Source: Sweltsa coloradensis (taxonomy: Eukaryota; Arthropoda; Insecta; Plecoptera; Chloroperlidae). Taken from it: a DNA stretch of 64,000 bases. Location: the NCBI GenBank assembly GCA_024449915.1, contig JAMZAV010000160.1:682001-746000 (forward strand), in the 5' to 3' direction. Positions 46,151 through 56,493 of the stretch are shown here, piece after piece. Each line of letters starts with the position of its first letter. Position 1 is the first letter of the stretch. Both the position numbers and the translations under genes were made by a program. Below the pieces are notes generated by a model. The model was not told the DNA's origin, made no database searches, and was given only the letters and a program-made list of their open reading frames with translations.

Positions 46151-47330
46151 TGCTAATTCAATACATGCAAATATCGATTGCAACGAATTTGCCAATGATT
46201 TCGGTAAAAGCCCCCCCCCCCCGCACACCACCCTTGATCGTGTTTCTGGTGCCTGTTGTTCCAGTAATCAACCCGCCACCTTTTTACTTCCACTTCTATC
46301 ACGCTGACCGGGACTCGAGCCCTGGTCTGGTCGGTCCTGCACGTACGCCCTACCTACGTCATCCTCGGAGCCGCAGACCAGAGGGACACAAAGGTGGCAG
46401 CATTTCCAGCCAATCTAAACACCATAAACCAATACATCACATAATCTAGTTTAAAATAACAACACACCGTGATGATGGGATAAACACAGAAGTATTTATG
46501 ATGATCGAAAATTATGCATTTAATTTACATTTTACTTGAATTATCTTCAAATTGCGTTGTTTATTTCCGAACATCCCATAGGAATGGAGTCGCCACGCCT
46601 GAAAGTTGTGGAAATGTCGTAATCCGTCGCGTAGTCACTAGCATGGTGGTCGTTTTTCGTTGCCTCCAATCGGACTTGCGAAGTTTTCACCCACATGGTC
46701 GTTTTCGTGAAGGATCACCGCTACTTTAGACGTAGACTGGGTGACGATCGGTTGGATAGGAGGGGCACGGCGACGACCGGCGAATGCCGCGCGCGATTGC
46801 CGGCGTCCCGTTGGACTTGTGACCCTGTGACCGGTATGTAAAGTTTCAGAAAAAAATAACGCTTCGAATGAGGTCGACCAGATTCCGATCGGACGCCATA
46901 TTGTTTTTCCTACATGAACATGAACATGAAGCTCAATCAAACATAACTCACCAATCCTGACTCTTAACATGATTGTAGGCCTACTACTACAACGAAATAA
47001 ATTTAGTGAAAACAAAACTATAGGATTTTATCATTACATAGGTTTTTATTCATTCATTCATTCATTTTTTTAATATATTTATTTATTTATTTATTTATTT
47101 ACCATAGCATCCTATGTTATTCTACTTAGTATGACTTATTACTACGATACTGTTTATGACATTACACTCATATGATATGAAACAACTTATGACATTACAC
47201 TATGACATTCTGTTCGTTCGTCTGACATACTACTACTGACTGTGACATTACTTCTTATGAGAAATGGCATTAATCACAAATACAAAAACTAACATTTCTA
47301 AACAATTCCCGATTTTTGTGCAAACTCCTT
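46151..47330. other. No gene recognised; CpG-rich patch
   Basis: 46600-46930 is markedly richer in CpG than its surroundings (for example GGCACGGCGACGACCGGCGA) and could be a promoter or exon, but no conserved protein or splice pattern was seen. 47040-47100 is a CATT/TTTA microsatellite. Confidence 0.4.
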
Positions 47331-47332
47331 AG

Positions 47333-47551
47333 TTTTTGGTCCAGAAAGGGGTTTTGTAAGATCAGCGATATTCTCAATGCTTCTATCATACTTGAACATT
47401 ACCTCCCTATTCTTCATCAATTCCCTATTGTAAAGAAACTTAACATTAAGTGTTTGCTTCGGTCAGAGATAGCATTTGAATCTGCTATGCAAATAGCACC
47501 CATATTGTCTGCAATGGTTGTACTTGGTTTATCTTGTAAAACAAGAGGGTG
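47333..47551 (-). pseudogene. Copia-type LTR retrotransposon RNase H fragment
   Basis: The minus strand encodes DNMGAICIADSNAISDRSKH (47500-47440), then after two stops and a frame break MKNREVMFKYDRSIENIADL and TKPLSGPK. This is the Copia RNase H end (DN.GAI..A....RSKHI..........Y......IAD..TKPL). No LTRs were found on either side. Only the last ~70 codons remain. Confidence 0.75.
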
Positions 47552-48000
47552 CAATTTCAGCGAAACGTTGATTATTTGGCTCTACTTTTTATCTTCTTTT
47601 GCAAGTCTAATCCAGAACCCTAAACATGATACAGACGTTCAGGTCTGTAACCAATTACCCGACCCGACCCTAAATTTCGGGTACCCACACACCAGTAGTA
47701 TATTTTAGTAAAAAGCATACTCACAGTGTAAAACATATCGTTGGGGGAAATAAACAAAGAATTTCGTATTTTCATTACAAGCGTAACAGGCTATGGTGAC
47801 AGAAACTCTTGCTTCGGTGCAGCCGTACAGCCCATACTTCCTCTGTATCTACAAAGGCTGCAGCCTGCAAGAATCGGCTATATTTCTTTCTTTCTTTCTT
47901 TCTTTCTTTTTTTCTTTCTTTTACGCCTATCCTATTCCTAGCTTAAGCCATTATAAGCCTACATTTAAATTTTTTACATTACTATTGATTTTATTAGCTT

Positions 48001-48381
48001 TTGACATGAATGAGCCATATGAGTCTTTTTTACCACGTGAATATCACATGCAGCATTTTCTTTCTGCGTTTAGTCGATTTATTTATTAGTTGGTTACTAT
48101 ATCGGCCTGCATTAATTTAGTTGTGCATTTTCATTTTTGAAACTTGTAACGGTCATAAGCATTAATTATAACGGTGATTGTAAATTAATCGGCCAATCCA
48201 CCCCCACCCTTTTAGTTAATACTTATGGCCGTTACAAGGTTCAAAAAGTGAAATGCATATGAAATTAATGTAGGCCAATATAGAAACTAACTAATAAATA
48301 AATGGACTAAATGCAGAAAGAAACTGATGCATGTGATATTCAAGTGGTAAAAAACACTCTCGTGGCTCATTCATGTCCAAT
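48001..48381. repeat. Long fold-back: ~165-180-bp inverted arms
   Basis: Left arm words GACATGAATGAGCCA, TATCACATGCA, TTTATTTATTAGTTGGTTAC and CTTGTAACGGTCATAAG recur in inverted order on the right to 48381 (for example CTTATGGCCGTTACAAGG). About 85-90% pairing by eye, loop ~45 nt. No coding content. Confidence 0.85.
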
Positions 48382-48471
48382 GTCTTCATAATTCATTCTT
48401 ATGGTAACAACTATACGTTTTGGTTTTGTTTATTTTACAACTCGTTAATAATTATACATAATTATTTATAA

Positions 48472-48762
48472 CTAGGAAAACGCAAAAGTTGTTATTAGAC
48501 GAGTGAGCGAGCCATGTGTTGAGGACCAGGTAACATTCCATTACCTCCCCCTACCTAAGGCTGGATCGCATGCGATCTTTCCTCCCTAACCTATCATAGG
48601 CTAGAGTGGCGCATTATGGCCTTACAGTTGACGCGCCCTTATACCAACTTAACTCAAAACCCTATCGTCAATACCTTATATATCAATCAACTTAAATGCA
48701 AATGTTCGCGGGTACTCAACACATGACCCGCTCACACGTCTAACAACGACTTTGGCGTTTTA
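48472..48762. mobile_element. ~290-bp MITE with ~50-bp inverted repeats
   Basis: Left CTAGGAAAACGCAAAAGTTG TTATTAGACGAGTGAGCGAG and right (complement) AAAACGCCAAAGTCGTTGTT AGACGTGTGAGCGGGTCATG. Fragments at 9533-9567 and 31607-31720 belong to the same family. Superfamily unassigned. Confidence 0.8.
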
Positions 48763-48885
48763 ACCATCGTTATTTTAAAGCAACATGGCTTTATATCTTC
48801 GCAACTAAAGAGGAACTAGACTATGTTTCCACAGGAGTCAACGAGGTGGGTGTTGGAAGCATCGTAGCGATCAGTGCTGGGATCT

Positions 48886-49461
48886 CAGTGGCGGATACAG
48901 GGGGGGGGGGTGCGGTAGGGTGATCGCCCCCCCCCCATGATTCTTTAAAAATAAAAATGATTTTATTATTTTATTGTGCACGCACCAAATGCACTCTAAA
49001 AACCTGATTTTCAAAATTTTCGCCTGCGGCGCTATTTATTTAAAACTCCCAATAAAAATCAACTTTCCTTTATGTTGTCAGAATAATCAGTTTGCCTCTA
49101 AATTGTTGCATCAGTGTACTTCGATTTATTAAGTTTCCTCCTATGTGAATCTTTTTTAACTAATGGATTAACGTTTATAATAATAATATGAATGAAATAA
49201 GTTCAAACGTTTATAATGTGCAATCTGGCCATGCGTAATTGTAAGCTCGACATGACGACAACAATTGGTCACAAAACTACATTGTTTCCTTATTGCATCG
49301 GCCACACTTTTTTCTAACGCACAATGCACTCTAAACCTGTTTTTCAATTTCTTCCCTGCGCGCATTTAGGGGCGACCCCCGTGCCATCGCACTTAGACCT
49401 TTCCCGACTGTACATGCACACGCAAATCGCCCCCGCCATGATTATGTCCTAAATCCGCCTG
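48886..49461. mobile_element. hAT-type MITE (576 bp)
   Basis: Left end CAGTGGCGGATACAGG, complement of right end CAGGCGGATTTAGGAC. Flanks TGGGATCT and TAGGGATC share GGGATC but are offset by a base. Contains GCACTCTAAAAACCTGATTT and TTCGCCTGCGGCGCTATT, also present in the right end of the complete hAT element at 56494-59475, so it is probably a deletion derivative of that family. Confidence 0.75.
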
Positions 49462-49632
49462 TAGGGATCATTGATCGCTGATTCTCATCGCGTTGATCAT
49501 CTTCGTTCGTTGCAGGTACGCGGGTACGTACGATCTGCCACACAGTCTTTGTCAGTTCTCTTCCCCTCGGTTGTTCAAGTGTAATCAATCTGCTACAAAG
49601 AGCTAACTTTGTCATCATGTTTACTTGTTAGT

Positions 49633-49815
49633 TTTTCATGTTCACGATCACGTTCATGTTTACGTTCATATTTATGTCCAAGTCCATGTTTACGTTCAGG
49701 TTCATGTTCACGTTCATGTTCAGGTTCATGTTCACGTTCAGGTTCATGTTCACGTTCAGTTCATGTTCACGTTCACGTTCAGGTTCACGTTCAGGTTCAT
49801 GTTCACGTTCAGAGA
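49633..49815. repeat. Hexamer minisatellite (GTTCAYG/GTTCAGG)
   Basis: About 30 units of GTTCAC/GTTCAT/GTTCAGGTT. Open in all three forward frames because the period is six, giving SCSRS, HVHVQ and MFTFRF translations. None should be taken as a gene. Confidence 0.9.
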
Positions 49816-50184
49816 ATACTCGCAAGAAGATGACGGCATTTCCAACTAGTCAAAACACTGCACCTTTTAAACTACCTATTTCATCACGTACTCCAGTTAA
49901 AAATAAAGATAGCTCTAGGTTAGATTTACACAGAAAGAATATGCTATTTTATGATGATCGAAATACCCAGAAATAATTCAGGTTTTACTTTAAATATCAT
50001 AAAATTACATTGTGCTCTTGACGATCTTTGTAGTAATAGGCTGCGCAGTTATCATTGCGCCACTCCACAGTGTATCATGCGAGCGACTAGCGAGATTGTG
50101 CGTGCTTTTTCCGCGCATCAGTCATCATCCAGTCTTCAAGCGGGCAGCTCCACGCCGGTCCGGGCTGCAATTTATACATTGGCA

Positions 50185-51318
50185 AGGTTAGTTACATTAA
50201 ATCTTACGTTATCTGCTGCATCAATTGTATTTATCTAATTATTATAACGTTATATCCTCCATTATAAATTCATCTATCGGAATTTACGTTCCGCTCAATC
50301 CTGAAGTCAGGAAAAAGTTGAATATTAATTTTCTTAATAATTGTGAATATTTTCTCGCATCGTTGAAACAGTTAGAAATTCAGCAACGTGGCCAACAGCT
50401 ATTTTGTCTGTAGATTGATTTATTTTATCCATCCTACCCCATAGCTTTCAAATTCTACTTATATCGCTTCTGTGTGTATGATTAATCCTTGACTGGCGTT
50501 CATTTTAAATTTAACATTTTATTTCCTGCGCCAGCCAGTCTAGATTGGCATGGTAGGCCTCGCTTCGTTGCCAATATTCAATCTTAATTTATCTGTTGCA
50601 TCCATTACATTTACCCAATTATTATACCGCTATATCCTCTAGTATAAATTCATCTACAGGAATTTACGTTCCGTTCTGTAATATTCATCTGTCGTGAAAA
50701 ACTAGAATATTTCTTGATAATCTTGAATATTTCCTCGGTTCGTTGAGACATTTTGAAAATCAGCAACGTGGCCAACAACTATTTTGTACGTAGATTGATT
50801 CATCCAGAGCTTTATCTTTATCTTTCCTCTTAGCCAAGCTTTCAAATTCTAGTCCTATCGTTTCCGAATAGGCCTACGATTTATTATTTACTGACGTTAT
50901 TTTAAATTCAAATTTAAAAACATGCTTATTTTGGCATGGTAGGCCTCGCTTCGTTGCCAATATTCAATCTTAATTTATCTGTTGCATCCATTACATTTAC
51001 CCAATTATTATACCGCTATATCCTCTAGTATAAATTCATCTACAGGAATTTACGTTCCGTTCTGTAATATTCATCTGTCGTGAAAAACTAGAATATTTCT
51101 TGATAATCTTGAATATTTTCTCGGTTCGTTGAGACATTTTGAAAATCAGCAACGTGGCCAACAACTATTTTGTACGTAGATTGATTCATCCAGAGCTTTA
51201 TCTTTATCTTTCCTCTTAGCCAAGCTTTCAAATTCTAGTCCTATCGTTTCCGAATAGGCCTACGATTTATTATTTACTGACGTTATTTTAAATTCAAATT
51301 TAAAAACATGCTTATTTC
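50185..51318. repeat. ~390-bp tandem repeat, three copies
   Basis: The units starting at about 50543 and 50934 (GGCATGGTAGGCCTCGCTTC ...) are almost identical over ~385 bp. A more diverged copy precedes them (50185-50542). Common words are TACCCAATTATTATACCGCT and CAGCAACGTGGCCAACA. Old first duplication, very recent second one. Confidence 0.9.
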
Positions 51319-51899
51319 CCGAGTACCGGTAAACATTAATTTTTTGCACTTCAAGCGTTTTGCCTATCCATGTTTCTTTTTTAGATGGTTAACTATCTTG
51401 TTCAGGTGAATAAATATTTAACTGATTGTTTGGATAAATTCGAGTCCCGTTTAGCAACACGAAGGCAAGTTAACACGTGTCATCAAAGTATCAATGTGAA
51501 TGTAATCCGTGTTTTATGCCATGATCTAGTTCTAGACTGTGTGAAGTGGGCTTGTTTGTAGCCTGTGCATTACAAGTCGCGATGTTTGACGCATTCACGC
51601 CACATCGACCTGCGCTAGTCTGCCCACTTTACTGTGTACTATGTAGGCCTACTATGACGGGTTTTCCTGAAACGTGCGCCGACAGTCTGCCCATTTTACT
51701 ATGTACTAGGTACTATGGCGAGATTTCCTGAAACGTAGTGAATGGCAACTATTTTTCTAGAATCCAGAAATTAATTTTTAAAGTAGTTTCCCATCTTTGT
51801 CCACGCAGAGCAACTCCCCCCTTCCTGTTTCTAGTTCTCGTTGTCTTCACAATGTTCTCTGTAGTTAGTCATTCTCATCAGTGTTTTGTTCTCTTCTAG

Positions 51900-52308
51900 C
51901 TGACCGCATCCCCAGCTGCACATCAGCATGCCTGACAGGAGGCTAGGTGATCAGCTGATCGCATCCCAGCTGTCACACAACATGCTGACAGAGGCTAGTG
52001 ATCAGCTGTCGCATCACAGCTGTCACATCACATGCCCGACAGAGGCTAGGACATCGCTGACGCCATCCCGCTTCACATCAATGTGACAGGAGCTAGGCAT
52101 CACTATCGCATCACAGCTGTCACATTCAACTGCCTGACGAGGCTAGGAATCAGTTGATCGCATCACACGTACCATCACATGCTGACAGAGTAGGAGATCA
52201 GCTGATCGCATCACCAGCTGTCACATCAACATGCCTGACAGGAGGCTAGGAGATCAGCTGATCGCATCACCAGCTGTCACATCAACATGCCTTGACAGTC
52301 GGCCACAG
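51900..52308 (+). other. Possible exon made of ~56-bp tandem repeats
   Basis: Starts after a strong acceptor (TTTGTTCTCTTCTAG) and ends at a strong donor (CCACAG|GTAAGC). In between, seven or so ~56-bp units repeat: GATCAGCTGATCGCATCACC, AGCTGTCACATCAACATGCC, TGACAGGAGGCTAGG. The last two units have an open frame into the donor; earlier units are riddled with indels. No known protein recognised. Confidence 0.45.
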
Positions 52309-52470
52309 GTAAGCTTATACTTAGCCCTATCACATTGCAATTATTTTTTTAAATTTCATTAATAATTTTATTATATTGGATTAATAATTATTATTGAAAC
52401 TTGGATTAACTATTAATAATGTAGTTGGATATGCATAATTGATTAAAATTTTGACTAATGCTAATTCTTG

Positions 52471-52550
52471 GTGTCTTGTACTATAGGGCATAGCTCTGCT
52501 TTCAATGCACAATGTCTTGGGTTCGATTCCCAATGGTATTACAAGTTAGG
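52471..52550 (+). repeat. tRNA-like SINE head
   Basis: ACTATAGGGCATAGCTCTGC with TTTCAATGCACAATG and B box GGGTTCGATTCCCAATGG, spaced as in a tRNA. The body is not shared with the other SINEs here. It lies in a presumed intron. Confidence 0.5.
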
Positions 52551-52841
52551 AGGACAACAGTGTCTACTTGAATGTTTCAATGTGGTTTTGCAAGCAGTGA
52601 CTAAGGAGAGAGATGTCATACATACTCTTTGATCTCCTTTCTAATCATCAGTCTTCAGTATATCATACCATTACCTGCAGTGCCAAGACATAATACATAG
52701 TTTGATTTTGTTGAGTTAATTTTTTTAATTGATACTATGAGTAACATTTAAATTTTGTCCAAGATATCCACTCCCATACTTAAATCCATGATAGTATGGT
52801 GAATTGTTATTGTCGACAGCCACGCCCCCTGTCAGAGCTAG

Positions 52842-52943
52842 CGTCCCTCGCTCGGCTCCATGAAGGAAGGTCGTCTGTATTGGGTCGCAGAGACCGACTG
52901 CCTGGTTCAACGCTTGCGTTGCAAGTTTCCGGAATGTGCTTCG
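52842..52943 (+). CDS. Putative exon A of an unrecognised gene
   Basis: Ends at donor TTCG|GTGAGTG and is open from the TAG at 52839-52841, which may itself be the acceptor AG. In-frame ATG at 52860. Encodes MKEGRLYWVAETDCLVQRLR then CKFPECAS. The Cys content suggests a secreted or zinc-binding product, but no family was identified. KEGRLY recurs in exon C. Confidence 0.4.
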
Positions 52944-53602
52944 GTGAGTGAATTTATTCCAACTTGTATTTCCAGTGTAGGGTGTAGAACATATTGTGTC
53001 ATAATGGTCTGTTTGTGACTAGCTAGTTTTGCTATGTGATTGTAAATGGTCTTCAAATTAATTTGGTTGTTACACAATGTATTAAATTTATAATTAAATT
53101 AAATGACTCCAAATCAAGCTAAAATAAAAAAATAATAAATTGAATGTTACAAAATATGCTTCTTTTGATTTTATATATTTTTAAATTGTTGCTTAAAATT
53201 TTATTTTCCAACTTGAAATTCAATGAAGGATACAGAACTGGGCATAAATTTACTGTAACCTAATAGCCCAGCCAGCATATTGTGCTCTTTGTCTCATGGT
53301 TTGTGACTAGCTAGCGGAATTGTTTAAACTGTTGGTGTTCCAACTTTCCACATTTATGTTCTTCAAATTAATGGGTTGTTACACAACGTATTATAATAAA
53401 ATTAAATTACTTCAAAACAAACTTAAAATAAATGATTATAACATTGCACAATTACGCTTTTCTTTTTAAAATTTTTTCATTGTTGCTTATATTTTATATT
53501 GTTAATTTTATCGCTATCAGGCCTATTATAGGCAATAACTCAGATAATATAGCACCTCCTATGATAATGGTGATAACACTTTCTGATTTGTTCATTTTCT
53601 AG

Positions 53603-53761
53603 CTGTCCAAACTGTTCGGCGGTGAAGTCTCCTACTTGAAACTTGATGCTCGTCCGAAGATCGAACGTCGTCTCGAACCACTCTGTGAACAGTGTTGCCG
53701 AACTCCAGCTTCCCTAGACTTTAGTGCAACACGTCAGCGTTGCCAGCAATCTACTTCTCTG
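53603..53761 (+). CDS. Putative exon B of an unrecognised gene
   Basis: TTTTCTAG acceptor, TCTCTG|GTGAGG donor, 159 bp = 53 codons, phase 0 on both sides. Open frame: LSKLFGGEVSYLKLDARPKI, then ERRLEPLCEQCCRTPASLDF and ATRQRCQQSTSL. High CpG and non-AT composition stand out from the AT-rich flanks, which supports a real exon. Confidence 0.5.
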
Positions 53762-54647
53762 GTGAGGAACATATTTTTTAAAACTTTCTTTATAGCAAAC
53801 TTAAAAACCACACAGTTGATGATCGTCATACTTGGGGAATGAACTTTTAAAAAGGATGAACTTGTTTTATGATTCACACAAACTTTAGCTTCAAACTTAA
53901 ATAATTTTTTTAGCTCTCACTTCTTTAATTTTTTAAAATTAAGTAATAGATCATACAAATTACTAGCGTTTTATCATTTGTGGTTTTTAATTGTTTAAAA
54001 TAAAACTAGGCAGGGCATTTTAATGTGTTGCTCTTTGTTAATTTTACTTGGAATAAATACTAACATTGCTTCCAGTAATCAAACTTTATTGTTGGAAGTG
54101 AACTTAAGTTGATTATTTTGATTGTTTACTTAAACAAAGTTCTTTCTTGTGGGATGAACTGAACTTTCAAAAAGTTTTATATAACGAACTTCACCAAGTT
54201 TGATAACTGTGATTGCCAAGGATTTATAGTGCGGTTCCATGCTTACACTCTTATATGTACCGTATTCGAACTTTAATTGGAATTAATAATTATTTTAACG
54301 TTTATAATTTTATTTTTAAATATAAGGCCTAGTGATCATTTATGATAAACGTAATAACTTGCCGCATCACTAACTGCACATTGCACCAACCTATTGATTT
54401 GTACTAAGAGCAGTGAATTCATTTTAATTTAAACGTGATGGTTTCAGTACATTGACAATTGATTGATTATTTAACCGATATAAATATTAAAAGTTTTACA
54501 CATACTTTTCTATATGGTAATAGGCCAAGCTTATTTTGTTTACAGTACTTTAATTTAATTTAAACTCTTCTTTATTTTTAAATGTGCATAACAAAAATTC
54601 CTACCCGACATACAAACTTTAAATCAACTTTTATTTTATATTTCTAG

Positions 54648-54827
54648 TTATGGCACACCTGTTTAAGACGCTCCATTCGCTCGTACTTCGTCTCGACCAA
54701 GGAAGGTCGCCTGTACCAAATTATCTTCGTACAACACTGCAATCAACATCTCAGTTGTCCAGCCTGGCTCAAGTCTTCTCCGCTGACACGTCGTCATTGA
54801 AGGAGATGCCACCGTGAAATAGACGAG
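54648..54827 (+). CDS. Putative exon C with in-frame TGA
   Basis: TATTTCTAG acceptor, GACGAG|GTAAGG donor, 180 bp = 60 codons, phase 0. Encodes LWHTCLRRSIRSYFVSTKEG, RLYQIIFVQHCNQHLSCPAW, then LKSSPLTRRH and TGA (54798-54800), after which the frame stays open (RRCHREIDE) to the donor. The TGA is either the true stop, decay, an error, or a recoded codon. Confidence 0.45.
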
Positions 54828-55402
54828 GTAAGGTAATTATATTAATTACTACATATTAATATATTATGAAATTGTATGTTTTGAAATAATTCCACACACT
54901 GCTGGTTCTATTCCTGAATGAAATAACGTAGTTGCAGTGTTAAGTGTAGGGTAGAGATGAGATATCAGCTGTGCTTGGTTAAACCTTATAGGGCCCGCGT
55001 GGCCCCCGCCTTGTGCCAACCGTGCGGATGCCAGACACACTCTGGCCCGACGGTATTGAGTCATGTGTGGACGTGGGAATTGCGAAAAGACCTCCCGCGC
55101 GAGCGGGTGGGCGCTTCGGCGCACGCTACAGTGCTAAAGCTTAAAACCCAAGACCTTATCTTACTGATTTCAATGGGATTCTAGACAAATATTATTTTCT
55201 TAAGCTGGCTGGGGTGTTAACAATTAAGAGGCGTGAGCTACTAAGTTTAAATTAAGTGTTCTACCTTTAACGTCGCATGTCTGATACAAGATAATATAAC
55301 ACAACATAGTTTTGACTCCTTGTAATTTAAAAGTAAAGTAGGAATCCTTATAAGCAGTATAATTAATGTATAAAAGTTAATTAGACTTATTCTTCTTTCT
55401 AG

Positions 55403-55527
55403 CTGGCATACGACAGTGGTCACTGGACGAAGCACCGCCCTCCAAGCATGTTCTTCTCCGCCCACCGCAAGACTGAAGTCCGTTTCTAGGCTGGTCCGCA
55501 CGAGCAGCATCCGAGCAGATCGCTACG
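55403..55527 (+). other. Possible exon D of the unrecognised gene
   Basis: CTTTCTAG acceptor, phase-compatible frame AYDSGHWTKHRPPSMFFSAH then RKTEVRF and TAG; a donor-like CTACG|GTGAGC follows at 55528. CpG-rich like exons A-C. Confidence 0.35.
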
Positions 55528-55572
55528 GTGAGCTGATTTCAGAATTATCTATGCTTATTTTCAATTGTAGTA

Positions 55573-55694
55573 CAGTAAACCCCTTTTTATGCCAACTAGA
55601 ACGGATGATAAATTTGATATAAAAATAAACTTCATCAATGGTTTGAATTGTAGTAAAGTATTCATTCAGAGTTGGTACAAAAAGGGGTTCACTG
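55573..55694. mobile_element. 122-bp pogo/mariner-like MITE
   Basis: TA-CAGTAAACCCCTTTTTATGCC and inverted TA-CAGTGAACCCCTTTTTGTACC, with TA on both sides (55571-55572, 55695-55696). CAGT...CCCC ends and TA duplication fit pogo-type elements. Confidence 0.85.
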
Positions 55695-55871
55695 TATAAA
55701 TTTTAATGACATGAATTGATATGTAAAGTTAGGAGATACTTTTAAAACAATCTGCAGGGCAAAGTAGTAGGTAGACCCGCAGTACAGATCTTAATTGGTT
55801 TGAACCTCGCTAGGAACGGATTTTTATTGGAGTGGCCAAACGGCTAGATTAATATTCATAAAGAAGGGTTT

Positions 55872-56072
55872 TGGATAGGGAACCCAATAGCTTACCTGGT
55901 TGGCGACTGCAGAGTTCTTGTAGAGAAGATAGAAACATATATAGACTCCACGAAAAGTTTTGATGTTCTTCGTGTTGTGTAGTCTATTTATACATGTTCA
56001 CATCTACCTATCTCTACAAGAATCGTGCAGTCGCCACTCACCAACCAGGTTAGCTGTTGAGTTCCCTCATCT
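55872..56072. repeat. ~200-bp hairpin (fold-back)
   Basis: GGGAACCCAATAGCTTACCT, GGTTGGCGACTGCAG and TTCTTGTAGAGA at the left are inverted at the right (TCTCTACAAGAATCGTGCAG, TCGCCACTCACCAACCAGGT, TAGCTGTTGAGTTCCC). The centre pairs TAGACTCCACGA with TCGTGTTGTGTAGTCTA. Confidence 0.8.
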
Positions 56073-56282
56073 TAAACGATAGCTAGATTCAATAGACCTA
56101 ATGATGGAACACCCGGTTCCAACACTATTAGGGCACCAATAGTTTGAGCTAGACTAGTAGTGCTTGCTAGCCAGGCTCTGCACCCTAAGATGGGTGCATC
56201 TCCACCCTAAGATGGGTGCATCTCCACTTCTTTCTGTCCATCCAGGCTTTATTATCAATCTCTTCACATAGTTGCACCTTCC

Positions 56283-56485
56283 TGCTACGCTCAGCCATCC
56301 ACGGTAGCTCATATGGTCTGGGCGCAGGCCTGTAGTTTACGACACGTGGGTTTGAATCTCGCATCCAATAAAAACCTGTGCCTTATGCATGGGTTTGTCA
56401 TTGTCCTTCACCCTCATCTATCACACTCGATTGTCTCGAATACCCTTCGTGAATTAATATGGGACGTTAAGCAACAAAATCTTCA
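56283..56485 (+). mobile_element. tRNA-headed SINE sharing its tail with the 5S-headed SINE
   Basis: Head GGTAGCTCATATGGTCTGGG (A box) and GTGGGTTTGAATCTCGCATC (B box). The 3' part, CACCCTCATCTATCACACTC ... TATGGGACGTTAAGCAA, matches 63470-63530 of the 5S-headed SINE. Ends next to the hAT target duplication at 56486. Confidence 0.8.
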
Positions 56486-56493
56486 CCATCCAT

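Noticed and set aside
46638..47015. 125-codon minus-strand ORF in the CpG-rich patch
   Set aside because: Composition driven by CpG content. No motif recognised and no splice sites. Kept only as an unassigned patch.
48837..48885. Possible host exon after TTTCCACAG reading VNEVGVGSIVAISAGI
   Set aside because: The frame runs into the hAT MITE and, with the MITE removed, stops within a few codons. No donor site and no partner exons.
49609..49976. Overlapping ORFs in all forward frames rich in SRSCS, HVHVQ or MFTFRF
   Set aside because: A six-base repeat is open in every frame. There is no start context or conserved domain.
54957..55184. GC-rich ORF in the intron between exons C and D
   Set aside because: No acceptor/donor pair in frame and no domain. 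Possibly a repeat fragment.
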